A stretch of DNA of 64,000 nt from Galbitalea sp036266835 (GTDB lineage Bacteria; Actinomycetota; Actinomycetes; Actinomycetales; Microbacteriaceae): positions 1-64,000 of the forward strand of contig DATAXD010000020.1 in the NCBI GenBank assembly GCA_036266835.1. The letters run 5' to 3'. Of the stretch, positions 7,968-17,155 are shown in pieces (position 1 is the first letter of the stretch; each line of letters starts with the position of its first letter). The notes beneath the pieces were generated by a model, which was given only the letters and a program-made list of their open reading frames with translations, made no database searches and had not been told where the DNA came from. The position numbers were made by a program, and so were the translations under genes.

Positions 7968-8747
7968 ATGAGCGACCAGCCACTGCAGTCAGACACAGCG
8001 CTTTCCCGGGGCAGGATTCGAGGCGAGATCCTGCTGGTTCTCGGCGTCTCCCTCGGGGCTGACGCCGTCTACGCGATCATCAACATCGTCGATCTGAGCA
8101 CCCGCGCACAATCACTCGGACACCAGTCCACGGCGATAAACACCCCGCTGAGCGATCGCCAGTACATCGATCTGTCGTACCAGCTGTACGACATCCTGAT
8201 TCCGTTGATTCCGGTCGCCCTCGTCTGCTACATCCTCTGGCAGACCGCTCGACCACATCTGGCCCGGCTCGGTTTCGATTTTCGACGTCCCTGGCTGGAT
8301 ACCGGCGCGGGCATCGCACTCGCCGCCATCATCGGTGCGGGCGGCATCGGCGTGTACCTGGCCGGCAGGGCACTGCAGATTACGGTTTCGGTCTCGGCCG
8401 ACAGCCTCAACGCCTACTGGTGGACAATTCCGGTACTTCTTCTCTCGGCTCTACGGGCGGCTCTTCAGGAAGAGTTCATCGTCATCGGGTACCTCTATTA
8501 CCGGCTTCGCCAGTTGGGCTGGAGCAAGTGGACGATCATCCTCTCGACCGCGGTCTTCCGAGGCAGCTACCACCTGTACCAGGGCTGGGGTTCATTCGTG
8601 GGCAACTTCATCATGGGCGTGATCTTCGGATGGCTGTATACCCGCTATGGTCGACTGCTTCCGTTCATCGTCGCCCACTTCCTGATCGACGCCGCAACCT
8701 TCGTCGGGTACGGATGGGCGCATGCGGCGTTCCCCACCCTGTTCTAG
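7968..8747 (+). CDS. CPBP family intramembrane metalloprotease
   Basis: The 259-residue membrane protein has about eight hydrophobic segments and the three conserved CPBP (Abi/Rce1-like) sites: the paired glutamates in Q-E-E-F-I-V-I-G-Y-L-Y-Y-R, the F-R-G-S-Y-H-L-Y-Q-G motif and the histidine in H-F-L-I-D-A. Homologues cleave membrane-bound peptides or give self-immunity to bacteriocins, but the substrate here is unknown. It stands alone and faces gcvP, whose stop codon is only 10 bases away. Confidence 0.88.
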   Translation: MSDQPLQSDTALSRGRIRGEILLVLGVSLGADAVYAIINIVDLSTRAQSLGHQSTAINTPLSDRQYIDLSYQLYDILIPLIPVALVCYILWQTARPHLARLGFDFRRPWLDTGAGIALAAIIGAGGIGVYLAGRALQITVSVSADSLNAYWWTIPVLLLSALRAALQEEFIVIGYLYYRLRQLGWSKWTIILSTAVFRGSYHLYQGWGSFVGNFIMGVIFGWLYTRYGRLLPFIVAHFLIDAATFVGYGWAHAAFPTLF

Positions 8748-8756
8748 CTCTCACCG

Positions 8757-11624
8757 CTACGCGAAAGCCTCAATGGGCGGACAGGCGCAGACGAGGTTCC
8801 GATCTCCGTAGGCCTGGTCGATGCGCCGCACCGGCGGCCAGTACTTCGCGCGGATGAGCGAGGCGAACGGATACACCGCCTCCTCGCGTGAATATGCGTG
8901 CTCCCAGTCGCCGACGATCACGGCCTGGGCGGTGTGCGGAGCGTTCACCAGCGGATTGTCGTCGGCGGGCCAGCGTCCCGCGGCAACCGCATCCGCCTCG
9001 GCTCTGATCGCAACCATCGCGGCGATGAAGCGATCGATCTCGACGAGATCCTCGCTCTCGGTCGGCTCGACCATCAGGGTGCCCGCAACCGGGAATGACA
9101 TCGTCGGGGCGTGGAAGCCGTAGTCGATGAGGCGTTTGGCAACATCATCCACGGTCACTCCGGTCGCGGCGGTCAGCGGCCGCAGGTCCAGGATGCACTC
9201 GTGAGCGACGAGTCCGTTCTCGCCCGAATACAGCACCGGGTAGTGGTCTCGCAGCTTCGCCGCGATGTAGTTCGCGGAGAGTACTGCGGCACCAGTTGCG
9301 GCCTTAAGCCCGTCTGCGCCCATCATCCGTACGTAGGCCCAACTAATCGGAAGGATGCTTGGTGAACCGTACGGCGCTGCGGAAACCGGTGGACCCGCCT
9401 GAAACTTGCGCTGCGCCATCGGATGCCCTGGCAGGAACGGCGCGAGGTGCGCTTTCGCCGCTACCGGCCCAACTCCGGGTCCACCACCACCGTGCGGGAT
9501 GCAGAACGTCTTGTGCAGGTTCAGGTGCGAAACATCTCCCCCGAAATCGCCAAACCTCGCGTAACCAAGCAGCGCGTTGAGGTTCGCGCCGTCGACATAG
9601 ACCTGGCCGCCCGCCGCGTGGACCGCATCGGTGATCTCGCGAACCTCGTGCTCGTACACCCCGTGTGTTGATGGATAGGTGATCATGAGCGCGGCCAGTT
9701 CGTCGGCGTATTCCGCGATCTTCGCGCGAAGATCATCGAGGTCGACGCTTCCGATTTCGTTCGTCGCGACGACCACGACCTTCATTCCCGCGAGCACCGC
9801 GCTCGCGGCGTTGGTCCCGTGCGCGGATGCCGGAATCAGGCATGCCGTCCGGTGTTCGTCGCCGCGAGAGTGGTGGTAGCCACGTATCGCGAGCAGTCCC
9901 GCGAGTTCACCCTGGCTGCCCGCATTCGGCTGCAGTGAGACCTGGTCGTACCCGGTGACCTCCGCGAGCCAGCCCTGCAGCTGCTCGATCAGCTCGAGGT
10001 AGCCCTCGACATCCGCCTTGGGCGCGAATGGATGCAGCCCGCCGAACTCCGGCCAGGTGACCGCTTCCATCTCGGTCGCTGCGTTGAGCTTCATCGTGCA
10101 TGAGCCGAGCGGGATCATCCCACGGTCGAGCGCATAGTCCTTGTCGGCGAGGTATTTGAGGTAGCGCATCATCGCCGTCTCCGAGTGGTGCGTGTTGAAG
10201 ACGGGGTGGGTCAGGTAGTCGGAACTGCGAACCAGCTCGTCGGGGATTGAGGAAGCGGGACGCCAGCTCCCCACCTCGTGACCCGCCACCGGCTCGACCC
10301 CCAGCGGGGCGAGCACCCGATCCACCAGCTCCGCGTCAGAGGCGACGACTTCGTCAAAACTGAGGCGCAGCGTGTCCGCGTCAACCATTCCGTACAGCAC
10401 GCCCGCCTTGTGTGCTGCCTTCGCGAGCTCCTCGGCGCGACCGGGAACCTTCACCAGCAGAGTGTCGAAGAACGGCGCGGCATCGACCTCGACCTCGGAC
10501 GCCCGCAGTCGCGCCGCGGAGTTCAGGGCCGCCCGGTGCACGCTCTCGGCGATCCGCTTCAGCCCGGCGGGTCCGTGGTACACCGCGTACATCGACGCCA
10601 TCACCGACAGCAGGACCTGCGCCGTGCAGATGTTGGAGGTCGCCTTCTCGCGGCGGATGTGCTGCTCGCGCGCCTGCAGGCTCAGCCGGTAGGCGGGATG
10701 CCCTGCCGCATCCTGCGATACCCCGACGAGTCGGCCGGGCAGCTGCCGCTCGAGTCCCTTGCGCACGGCCATGTATCCCGCGTGGGGACCGCCGAATCCC
10801 ATCGGCACGCCGAAGCGCTGCGTTGTCCCGACGGCAACATCCGCGCCCAATTCGCCAGGCGACTTGATCAGCGTGAGCGCGAGCAAGTCGGCGGCGACAA
10901 CGGCGACGCCTCCCTGCTCCTTTGTCTTTGCAAGAACCGACGTCGGATCCCAGACACGGCCGGAGGCACCCGGGTACTGCACGAGGACACCGAACGCTTC
11001 GACGGGCCCATCAGCCGGGGTCCCGAACGCGATCTCGCGCAGCTCGATCCCCACCGCCGCCGCGCGATTCGCCAGCAGCGCTTTCGTCTGCGGGAACGCA
11101 TCCGCATCCACGAGGAAAACGTTGGACGCAGACCCGGATGACCGCCGCGCAAGGAGCATGGCCTCCACCACGGCTGTGCCCTCATCCAGCATCGAGGCAT
11201 TGGCGATGTCGAGTCCGGTGAGGTCCTCGACCATCGTCTGGAAGTTGATCAGTGCCTCGAGGCGACCCTGGCTGATCTCCGGCTGGTACGGCGTATATGC
11301 GGTGTACCAACTCGGGTTCTCGAGTACGTTGCGCTTGATGACAGCAGGCGTGATCGTGTCGTAGTAGCCAAGCCCAATCATCGTGCGGTTGACCGCGTTC
11401 TTCTTCGCGAGCGCCCGTAGCTCGGCCAGGGCCTCACGTTCGGTTGCAGCGGCCGGAATCGATGACTGCGCGAGCGCGTCGACCTGTATCGACTTCGGAA
11501 CCGCCGCCATGACGAGGTCTTCGACGGTGTCGTATCCGACAGCCGACAGCATCTCGAGCTGGGCTACCGAGTCCGTTCCGATGTGGCGGTCTTGAAAACG
11601 CTCCGGACGGTTGGTGATCTGCAC
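8757..11624 (-). CDS. gcvP: Glycine dehydrogenase (aminomethyl-transferring), P protein of the glycine cleavage system
   Basis: The P protein decarboxylates glycine with pyridoxal phosphate and passes the aminomethyl group to the lipoyl arm of GcvH. The 955-residue length is normal for the fused single-chain form. The PLP lysine is in N-L-H-K-T-F, followed by the glycine-rich P-H-G-G-G-G-P-G-V-G. The open frame reaches 11702, but the likely start is GTG 11622-11624, which overlaps the last base of the gcvH stop (TAGTG) and gives the usual N-terminus. It is the last gene of the riboswitch-controlled gcvTHP operon. Confidence 0.96.
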   Translation of the reverse strand: MQITNRPERFQDRHIGTDSVAQLEMLSAVGYDTVEDLVMAAVPKSIQVDALAQSSIPAAATEREALAELRALAKKNAVNRTMIGLGYYDTITPAVIKRNVLENPSWYTAYTPYQPEISQGRLEALINFQTMVEDLTGLDIANASMLDEGTAVVEAMLLARRSSGSASNVFLVDADAFPQTKALLANRAAAVGIELREIAFGTPADGPVEAFGVLVQYPGASGRVWDPTSVLAKTKEQGGVAVVAADLLALTLIKSPGELGADVAVGTTQRFGVPMGFGGPHAGYMAVRKGLERQLPGRLVGVSQDAAGHPAYRLSLQAREQHIRREKATSNICTAQVLLSVMASMYAVYHGPAGLKRIAESVHRAALNSAARLRASEVEVDAAPFFDTLLVKVPGRAEELAKAAHKAGVLYGMVDADTLRLSFDEVVASDAELVDRVLAPLGVEPVAGHEVGSWRPASSIPDELVRSSDYLTHPVFNTHHSETAMMRYLKYLADKDYALDRGMIPLGSCTMKLNAATEMEAVTWPEFGGLHPFAPKADVEGYLELIEQLQGWLAEVTGYDQVSLQPNAGSQGELAGLLAIRGYHHSRGDEHRTACLIPASAHGTNAASAVLAGMKVVVVATNEIGSVDLDDLRAKIAEYADELAALMITYPSTHGVYEHEVREITDAVHAAGGQVYVDGANLNALLGYARFGDFGGDVSHLNLHKTFCIPHGGGGPGVGPVAAKAHLAPFLPGHPMAQRKFQAGPPVSAAPYGSPSILPISWAYVRMMGADGLKAATGAAVLSANYIAAKLRDHYPVLYSGENGLVAHECILDLRPLTAATGVTVDDVAKRLIDYGFHAPTMSFPVAGTLMVEPTESEDLVEIDRFIAAMVAIRAEADAVAAGRWPADDNPLVNAPHTAQAVIVGDWEHAYSREEAVYPFASLIRAKYWPPVRRIDQAYGDRNLVCACPPIEAFA

Positions 11625-11995
11625 TACTCGCCCACCAGCGCGCTGTACTCGTCGTAGCTCAGTAGTTTCGGCAGGTCGCTGAAGGTCACCTTGATGAGCC
11701 ATCCGTCGCCGAACGGGTCGCTGTTGACCAGCTCGGGTGTCGCGACAACTGCGTCGTTGATCGCCGCGACGGTTCCCTGCACCGGCGCGAACAGTTCACC
11801 CACCGACTTGGTGGACTCGATCTCGCCAACGACCTTGCCCTCTGCGACGCTCGAACCAACCGCTGGCAGGTCAACGAACACGACATCCCCCAGCTTCTCG
11901 GCCGCGTATGCGGTGATGCCGACAGTCGCGGTGTTGCCTTCCACGGACACCCACTCGTGCTCGGCGGTGTACTTGAGTGTCTTCTGGTCGGTCAT
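11624..11995 (-). CDS. gcvH: Glycine cleavage system H protein
   Basis: GcvH is the lipoyl carrier that shuttles the aminomethyl group between GcvP, GcvT and the lipoamide dehydrogenase. The 123-residue protein has the lipoylated lysine at residue 63 in G-E-I-E-S-T-K-S and the conserved H-E-W-V near the N-terminus. It overlaps gcvT by 4 bases and gcvP by 1, so the three proteins are probably translated in step. Confidence 0.96.
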   Translation of the reverse strand: MTDQKTLKYTAEHEWVSVEGNTATVGITAYAAEKLGDVVFVDLPAVGSSVAEGKVVGEIESTKSVGELFAPVQGTVAAINDAVVATPELVNSDPFGDGWLIKVTFSDLPKLLSYDEYSALVGE

Positions 11996-13122
11996 GAGCT
12001 GGTCTCTCTCTTATAGAAGGGCAGGGATACGACGGATGCCGGAATCCGGGAACCGCGGACGTCGATCACGAGCGAAGCTCCCGGCGAACTCAGTGACGGA
12101 TGTACATAGGCCATGGCGATCGGGTACCCGAGCGTTGGGGACAGCGCTCCGCTGGTAATCGCGCCGACGGCGCGTTCGCCGTCGTAGACCTCGTATTCGG
12201 CACGTCCCGCGCGTTTTCCTTCGGAGACCAGCCCGACCAGCACGAGCGAGTCCGGAGGCGGACCGCCCTCGATGGAGGCCCGGCCGACGAAGTCGCCCTC
12301 CTTCGCGAGGCTGACCACTCGCCCGAGGCCCGCCTGCACGGGGAAGGTCGACGTTCCGAGTTCGTGTCCGTACAGCGGCATCCCTGCTTCGAGCCTGAGG
12401 GTGTCGCGGCTCGCGAGACCCGCCGGGACCAGGCCGGAGCCCCTGCCGGTATCCATTAGCGCGTCCCAGAGCTTCGGCGCGACATCCGGTGCAACGTAAA
12501 GTTCGAAACCGTCTTCACCCGTGTAGCCGGTGCGAGCGACGAGGAGCTCGTGCTGGTCGATCGCGTTCTCCGTGAGCCGGTACGTCCCGGGCGTCGACCA
12601 GTAATACTTGAGCGTCTCGAGCCCGGGGATGCTCACGCCGGGAACCTGGCTAAGGATCTCATACGCCTTCGGACCCTGGATCGCGATCAGCGCGATGTCG
12701 TCGCTCTCGTCGTATACCTCACAGTCGAATGCGGATGCGCGCTCGGCGAGCGCCGCCGCGACCACTTCGCGGTTCGACGCGTTCGCGACGACCAGGAACC
12801 GGTCGTCCCCGGTGCGGTAAGTGACCAGATCGTCCACGATTCCGCCAGCCTCATTCAGCAGCAGGCTGTACTTCGCCTGCCCGTTTGCGATGGCCGAGAT
12901 CTTGCTGGCGAGTGCGTAGTCGAGGGCTGCGGCGGCATCCGGTCCAAGTACGACGATCTCGCCCATGTGAGACAGGTCGAACAGCCCGGCGGCGGTGCGG
13001 ACCGCATGGTGCTCCGCGAGGTCGGAACTGTAGCGAACCGGCATCTGCCAGCCCGCGAAGTCGGTGAAACTCGCGCCGGATTCGACGTGCTTCTGATGCA
13101 GGGGTGAGGTTCGATCGGACAC
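11992..13122 (-). CDS. gcvT: Glycine cleavage system T protein (aminomethyltransferase)
   Basis: GcvT takes the aminomethyl group from GcvH, releases ammonia and makes 5,10-methylene-tetrahydrofolate. The 376-residue protein begins S-D-R-T-S-P-L-H and shows family motifs such as F-A-G-W-Q-M-P-V-R-Y, F-D-L-S-H-M-G-E and R-T-G-Y-T-G-E-D-G-F-E. GTG 13120-13122 is chosen: it has a GGAG site 7 bases upstream, while the longer open frame is only the riboswitch read as protein. First gene of the gcvTHP operon. Confidence 0.95.
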   Translation of the reverse strand: MSDRTSPLHQKHVESGASFTDFAGWQMPVRYSSDLAEHHAVRTAAGLFDLSHMGEIVVLGPDAAAALDYALASKISAIANGQAKYSLLLNEAGGIVDDLVTYRTGDDRFLVVANASNREVVAAALAERASAFDCEVYDESDDIALIAIQGPKAYEILSQVPGVSIPGLETLKYYWSTPGTYRLTENAIDQHELLVARTGYTGEDGFELYVAPDVAPKLWDALMDTGRGSGLVPAGLASRDTLRLEAGMPLYGHELGTSTFPVQAGLGRVVSLAKEGDFVGRASIEGGPPPDSLVLVGLVSEGKRAGRAEYEVYDGERAVGAITSGALSPTLGYPIAMAYVHPSLSSPGASLVIDVRGSRIPASVVSLPFYKRETSS

Positions 13123-13161
13123 GGAGTTCTCCAGTGCGTGGCAATAAGTCTGGACAAGAAC

Positions 13162-13361
13162 TCCCCCTCTGTCATTGGCCTGAGAGTTTCGCGGGTCCAC
13201 GAGTGGACCAACTTTCACCGTCGGCGGCATCACGAGTTCAGATGCGCTCTCCAGAGTGGCCTTGTCGATGCGGTACAGCTACCTGAGAGATTGGCGGGGA
13301 GGCTTGCTCCTTCGGTGCTTGCGTATCGACGGATATTCGTCGATCGAAGCTCTCCCGCATC
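13162..13361 (-). promoter_or_regulatory. Tandem glycine riboswitch (gcvT element, two aptamers)
   Basis: Read on the minus strand the leader has two copies of the glycine aptamer pattern: GGGAGAGC ... ACCGAAGGAGCAAGCC ... AATCTCTCAGG, then CTGGAGAGC ... CGACGGTGAAAGTTGG ... AAACTCTCAGGCCAA. A short linker joins them, the usual cooperative layout. It ends about 40 bases before the gcvT start. Glycine binding normally switches on the cleavage operon. The 110 bases on its 5' side (13362-13474) show no gene and presumably hold the promoter. Confidence 0.95.
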
Positions 13362-13474
13362 GCGTGCGCGGCCCGATGTTTGATTGTGCGATCAGCCTAG
13401 CAACGACACGGGTCACACATCGAGGGCCTCGCGCACATCGAAGCCCCGCGTGCATCGCGGGAATGGCCCGGGAG

Positions 13475-13903
13475 CTAGTGGGTTGCCGCCTGGACGACGG
13501 CGCCGACCGCGATGTAGACGATCAAGGACAGGACGGGCGCGATTGCCGCGATCACAATCGCCGCAATGCCCCAGCCCCGACCTCGATCAGAGCGCACTGC
13601 CACGATCCCTTGCACAAACGCCCACACTCCCAGGCCGGTACCCAACAGCAGTTGGACGACCACGAGTAGCCCTCCGAAGGCCACCCGAGGATCGGTCGAC
13701 GTCGCTCCGGCCTGGAATCCCTGCGAGAAGGTCGACCCGGGCTTCAGGATCGACCCGAGGAGATTGCCGACAATGACCGAGGCGATCACGGAAAACACGA
13801 TGACGACCAAGCCGACGATAAACGCGACGACGCCGAGTGTCTTGGATTTTGCCGGAGGGCTCGAGTAGTACGGTGACGGGTCCATTGACGGAGTGAAGCT
13901 CAC
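13475..13903 (-). CDS. Small membrane protein, DUF4190-like layout
   Basis: The 142-residue protein has a proline/serine/tyrosine-rich N-terminus of about 20 residues and then three or four hydrophobic helices, the second pair joined by a short basic loop (R-S-D-R-G-R-G). Actinobacterial proteins of this layout are common and uncharacterised. It stands alone between the glycine operon and the patatin-like gene. No catalytic motif is visible. Confidence 0.7.
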   Translation of the reverse strand: MSFTPSMDPSPYYSSPPAKSKTLGVVAFIVGLVVIVFSVIASVIVGNLLGSILKPGSTFSQGFQAGATSTDPRVAFGGLLVVVQLLLGTGLGVWAFVQGIVAVRSDRGRGWGIAAIVIAAIAPVLSLIVYIAVGAVVQAATH

Positions 13904-13980
13904 CGTTGCAGGCTAATGGATGAGCCATCGATCTAGCGACATCGACCACCACACCGGTAGATTGTGCCAACTAGACCGAT

Positions 13981-14057
13981 CTGTCGGGCACCTCAATTTG
14001 TCGGGCACCTCAATCTGTCCGGCACCTCAATCTCGCACGTCGGTCTCGCACGTCCGT
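13981..14057. repeat. Tandem repeats: three 17-bp and two 13-bp units
   Basis: Three units of (C/T)TGTC(G/C)GGCACCTCAAT start at 13981, 13998 and 14015. Two units of CTCGCACGTC(G/C)GT follow at 14032 and 14045. They end 14 bases before the GTG of the patatin-like gene and probably lie in its 5' leader or promoter. The lengths are not multiples of three for the first set, which argues against coding. Confidence 0.9.
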
Positions 14058-14071
14058 CTCGGAGTTCCCCT

Positions 14072-17000
14072 GTGTTCACATCCGTTCGTCGTAGTGTCGC
14101 ATCTTCGGCCGCGCTCGGCCTGGCCGCCGTCGCGCTGGCTATCGTTCGCAACGAGCTCGACCGGCTGATCGGCGAAGTGCTGTCGCTCGACGGCCACGTG
14201 AACTCGCTCGGCGAGGTGACGGGGCTGAGCGCCGGAACATCCACCGGTTCCTGGGCCGGGTGGAAATCGGCGAATGCCGCAACCTCGGCCCAATCGTTTA
14301 TCGCGATCTCGACGGTCTTCGACCTGCTGTTCATCGCCTGCTACGCAGTGCTCGCGTACCGGCTGATCGACCACACCGCGAGGCTCTGGAGCGTCGCCCA
14401 CCCGGACGCGATCCCGGTTTCCCGACTCAAGGCATCCGGGGTCCTCATTGCTCTCGTCGCACTCAACGTGCTCCGGGACGCCGCGATGCTCGCCCTCGAC
14501 TTCATGCCGGCGAGTTCAGCCGCGCTGACAGTGGGTTCGATCATCCTCGCCGTGCTCAGTTACCTGACGATTGCGGCGCTCGTCGTGTTCGGTCTGCAAC
14601 TGTTACTAAGCAGTCTCATCGGTGAGGTGGTGCGTCCATTCCTGGTCATCGCGATTCGTGCCATCTACGCGCAACGGCTGACCGCAATCGTCGTGTTCGC
14701 GGTTGGCGCCCTGTCGCTGCTGCCGCTCGCGAACCTCTTCGAGCAGATTTCGGATGTCTACCGCGGCTGGGTGACGTTCCCGACGACCGAGGGATTCCTG
14801 CCGGTGTTCACCGGGTCCGCGATCGCGACGATGGTCCTCGACTTCGTCGCGTTTGCGCTGACCGGTCTCAGCCTGTTCGCTCTGGGTCGGCAGCGCGCCA
14901 CCCACTACGAGAAGCTGGGTGAAAAGGATGATCGACCGGACGCCCTCTACCGGGGCTGGTTCATCTTCGCGGGCGGCGTCGCGATCGTGGCCGTCGTCGT
15001 CGGACTCGTCACCGGCGGCGCATCCATCGACATCCTCATCGTTTGCGCGTTCCTGGCCGTCGTGCTTGCGATCCCTGGTGTTTCCGCGTTCATCCGCTGG
15101 GTCATGCGCGGTCGAAGTCCCAGCAAGCCATTCCTCAACACGAACCTCGGATCGCACGCGCGTCAGGTTCGAACGGCCGGCGACCTGCTCGTTGCGATCT
15201 GGATTGCGATCTGGGTGCTCGGGCCGTTCAAAGCCCTGGTCTCGCCGCTGTTTCTGGCTCTTGGCGGGCAGTTCGCCGGCTCACGGTTTGCCAACAGCTT
15301 CTGGGCGCTGCTGATCTTCGAGGTGATTCTTATCGCGCTCGGGATCGGGGTTCCGGTGCTCTTCCGGTACCTGATCGCGCGGCACTCTGACTCGCTGCTC
15401 AGGCGCGAGGTGAGTTCGTCGGCGCTCATCCGGCGACTCGCGATCCTCGCCCTGTCGCTGTCGATCGTCGGCATCGCCGCTCTCCTGCTGCAGCCGGCCA
15501 CGTTCGCCTACCTGCTCGGACCGGTCGGTTCGCTCGTGCTTCTTCTCGGCTGCTGGACCACGATCATCGGCACGCTGATCGTGGCGTTCGGCAGGAGCAA
15601 GCCGCTTGCGCTGTTCCAGGCCCTGAAGCTCAGGTCGACTCCGATCGTCACACTCCTGGTGGTGGTCCCGCTCGTCATCTCGTTCGTCGACGTACCCCCG
15701 ACACTGCACGCGATCCGGGCAACTGCCGGTCGCACGATCGCCGCACGCCCGAGCGTGACGAGTGCGCTGAAGAACTGGAACTCAGCCCAGGACGACTGCG
15801 TCACCCAGCTGCCAAACGGCGTCAGCATCCGCCCGCTCCTTCTCTTTGCTGCGCAGGGCGGCGGGATCCGTGCCGCGACCTGGACGGTGGATGTCCTGCG
15901 TTCGCTGCCGGGCGTGAACACTTGCGCATCCGGGGCCACCTTCCTGTCCAGCGGTGCAAGCGGTGGGAGCATCGGTATCGCGACATTTCGAAAGGCCGGC
16001 AATGCCATCCCGCACGCGAAGGACGTCGAGACTCTGAACTATGGCGGCCCCGACGCGCTCGCAACCGACATCGCCGGACTGCTCGACGGCGACCTGCTCG
16101 GCGGCGTGACCGGCATCCGGATGCCCAGTCCGTCTAACCTGACGAACCCGTATTCCGCGCCGTGGGCGTGGCACGACCGGACGGCTTTGCAGGAGCTCAC
16201 CTGGGAGTCCGAGGCACCGCAGTTCGCCCGGCCGTACGAGGTGTCCCCGAATGATCCGACCGGCTACGACGTGTTCAATTCCGAGGATTCGGTGACCAAT
16301 TGCAAGGTGATCGTGAGCCAGTTGAATCTTGGCGCGACGACCAATGCCCCGACCGGAAACTCGAATTGCACGGGGCCGGGGACCGAGCTGTCGAACACCA
16401 TCGATCTCGAGAATTACATCGGAGCGCGCTGCCTGGCTGACCTGAACTGGTCGACCGCCGCGGAACTCTCGGCGCGGTTCCCCATCATCAGTCCGCCGGG
16501 GCGGATTTCGAGCCAGACCCTGCCGGCGGGATGCCTGACGAAATCGCGCAAAGACCTCGACAGCATGCAGCTCGTCGATGGCGGGACGGCGGACAACAGC
16601 GCGATCGGGACGATCTCGGATCTCGCGCCGGAGCTCTCGGCCGCCATCTCCGACTACAACGCGCATCAGATCGGCTCGGCATCATCACCGTTCGTGGTTC
16701 CCATCCTCGTCTACGCGTCCAACGATCCGGGCCTCGATCTCACCTCGGCGCCGAACAAGACGAAGCCGGATGCGCTGGTTCCGATCGCGGCGCTTCAGGA
16801 TGCGCAGGCCGCGCTCGTCACGCCATCTGCCTGGCTCACTCGAATCGCGAACGGCCTGTCGCAGGTGTGCGTGAACGCGCCGAAGGCATGTACACACGCT
16901 GTCGATGGAATGCGTGGCCTCATTCCGCAGGGGGTGGTCGTTGCCTCCCCGTCGACTGAGCCCGCGGTTTCCGTTCCGCTTGGCTGGTCGCTGTCGGGAT

Positions 17001-17155
17001 TCGCGCGAACCCGGCTTCGACTTGAAGCGATCGCCCAGGCCGAGTGCGGGTCGGCGGGTCTGACGCCGGAAAAGGCGTGTCGGTCGAACCGCGGCTACGG
17101 AAAGCTCGGCACCGTCCTCGACCTGTTTCGGTATCCGGTGCAGCCCGCGCCCTAG
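14072..17155 (+). CDS. Large multi-pass membrane protein with C-terminal patatin-like phospholipase domain
   Basis: This 1027-residue protein has about twelve hydrophobic helices in its first 560 residues and then a soluble domain with the three patatin hallmarks: glycine-rich oxyanion loop G-G-G-I-R-A near residue 595, nucleophile elbow G-A-S-G-G near 630 (G-x-S-x-G) and the aspartate of the Ser-Asp dyad in V-D-G-G near 836. Patatin-like enzymes hydrolyse acyl esters of membrane lipids. The N-terminal half matches no family I know. GTG 14072 follows a GGAG site at 14061; the longer open frame upstream is repeat sequence. Its stop overlaps that of the convergent oxidoreductase gene. Confidence 0.8.
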   Translation: MFTSVRRSVASSAALGLAAVALAIVRNELDRLIGEVLSLDGHVNSLGEVTGLSAGTSTGSWAGWKSANAATSAQSFIAISTVFDLLFIACYAVLAYRLIDHTARLWSVAHPDAIPVSRLKASGVLIALVALNVLRDAAMLALDFMPASSAALTVGSIILAVLSYLTIAALVVFGLQLLLSSLIGEVVRPFLVIAIRAIYAQRLTAIVVFAVGALSLLPLANLFEQISDVYRGWVTFPTTEGFLPVFTGSAIATMVLDFVAFALTGLSLFALGRQRATHYEKLGEKDDRPDALYRGWFIFAGGVAIVAVVVGLVTGGASIDILIVCAFLAVVLAIPGVSAFIRWVMRGRSPSKPFLNTNLGSHARQVRTAGDLLVAIWIAIWVLGPFKALVSPLFLALGGQFAGSRFANSFWALLIFEVILIALGIGVPVLFRYLIARHSDSLLRREVSSSALIRRLAILALSLSIVGIAALLLQPATFAYLLGPVGSLVLLLGCWTTIIGTLIVAFGRSKPLALFQALKLRSTPIVTLLVVVPLVISFVDVPPTLHAIRATAGRTIAARPSVTSALKNWNSAQDDCVTQLPNGVSIRPLLLFAAQGGGIRAATWTVDVLRSLPGVNTCASGATFLSSGASGGSIGIATFRKAGNAIPHAKDVETLNYGGPDALATDIAGLLDGDLLGGVTGIRMPSPSNLTNPYSAPWAWHDRTALQELTWESEAPQFARPYEVSPNDPTGYDVFNSEDSVTNCKVIVSQLNLGATTNAPTGNSNCTGPGTELSNTIDLENYIGARCLADLNWSTAAELSARFPIISPPGRISSQTLPAGCLTKSRKDLDSMQLVDGGTADNSAIGTISDLAPELSAAISDYNAHQIGSASSPFVVPILVYASNDPGLDLTSAPNKTKPDALVPIAALQDAQAALVTPSAWLTRIANGLSQVCVNAPKACTHAVDGMRGLIPQGVVVASPSTEPAVSVPLGWSLSGFARTRLRLEAIAQAECGSAGLTPEKACRSNRGYGKLGTVLDLFRYPVQPAP

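Noticed and set aside
13123..13233. 37-residue extension of GcvT
   Set aside because: These codons are the second riboswitch aptamer and its linker read as protein.
15782..16666. 294-residue minus-strand open frame inside the patatin-like gene
   Set aside because: It is a shadow of the GC-rich coding strand; the patatin motifs are in the plus frame.
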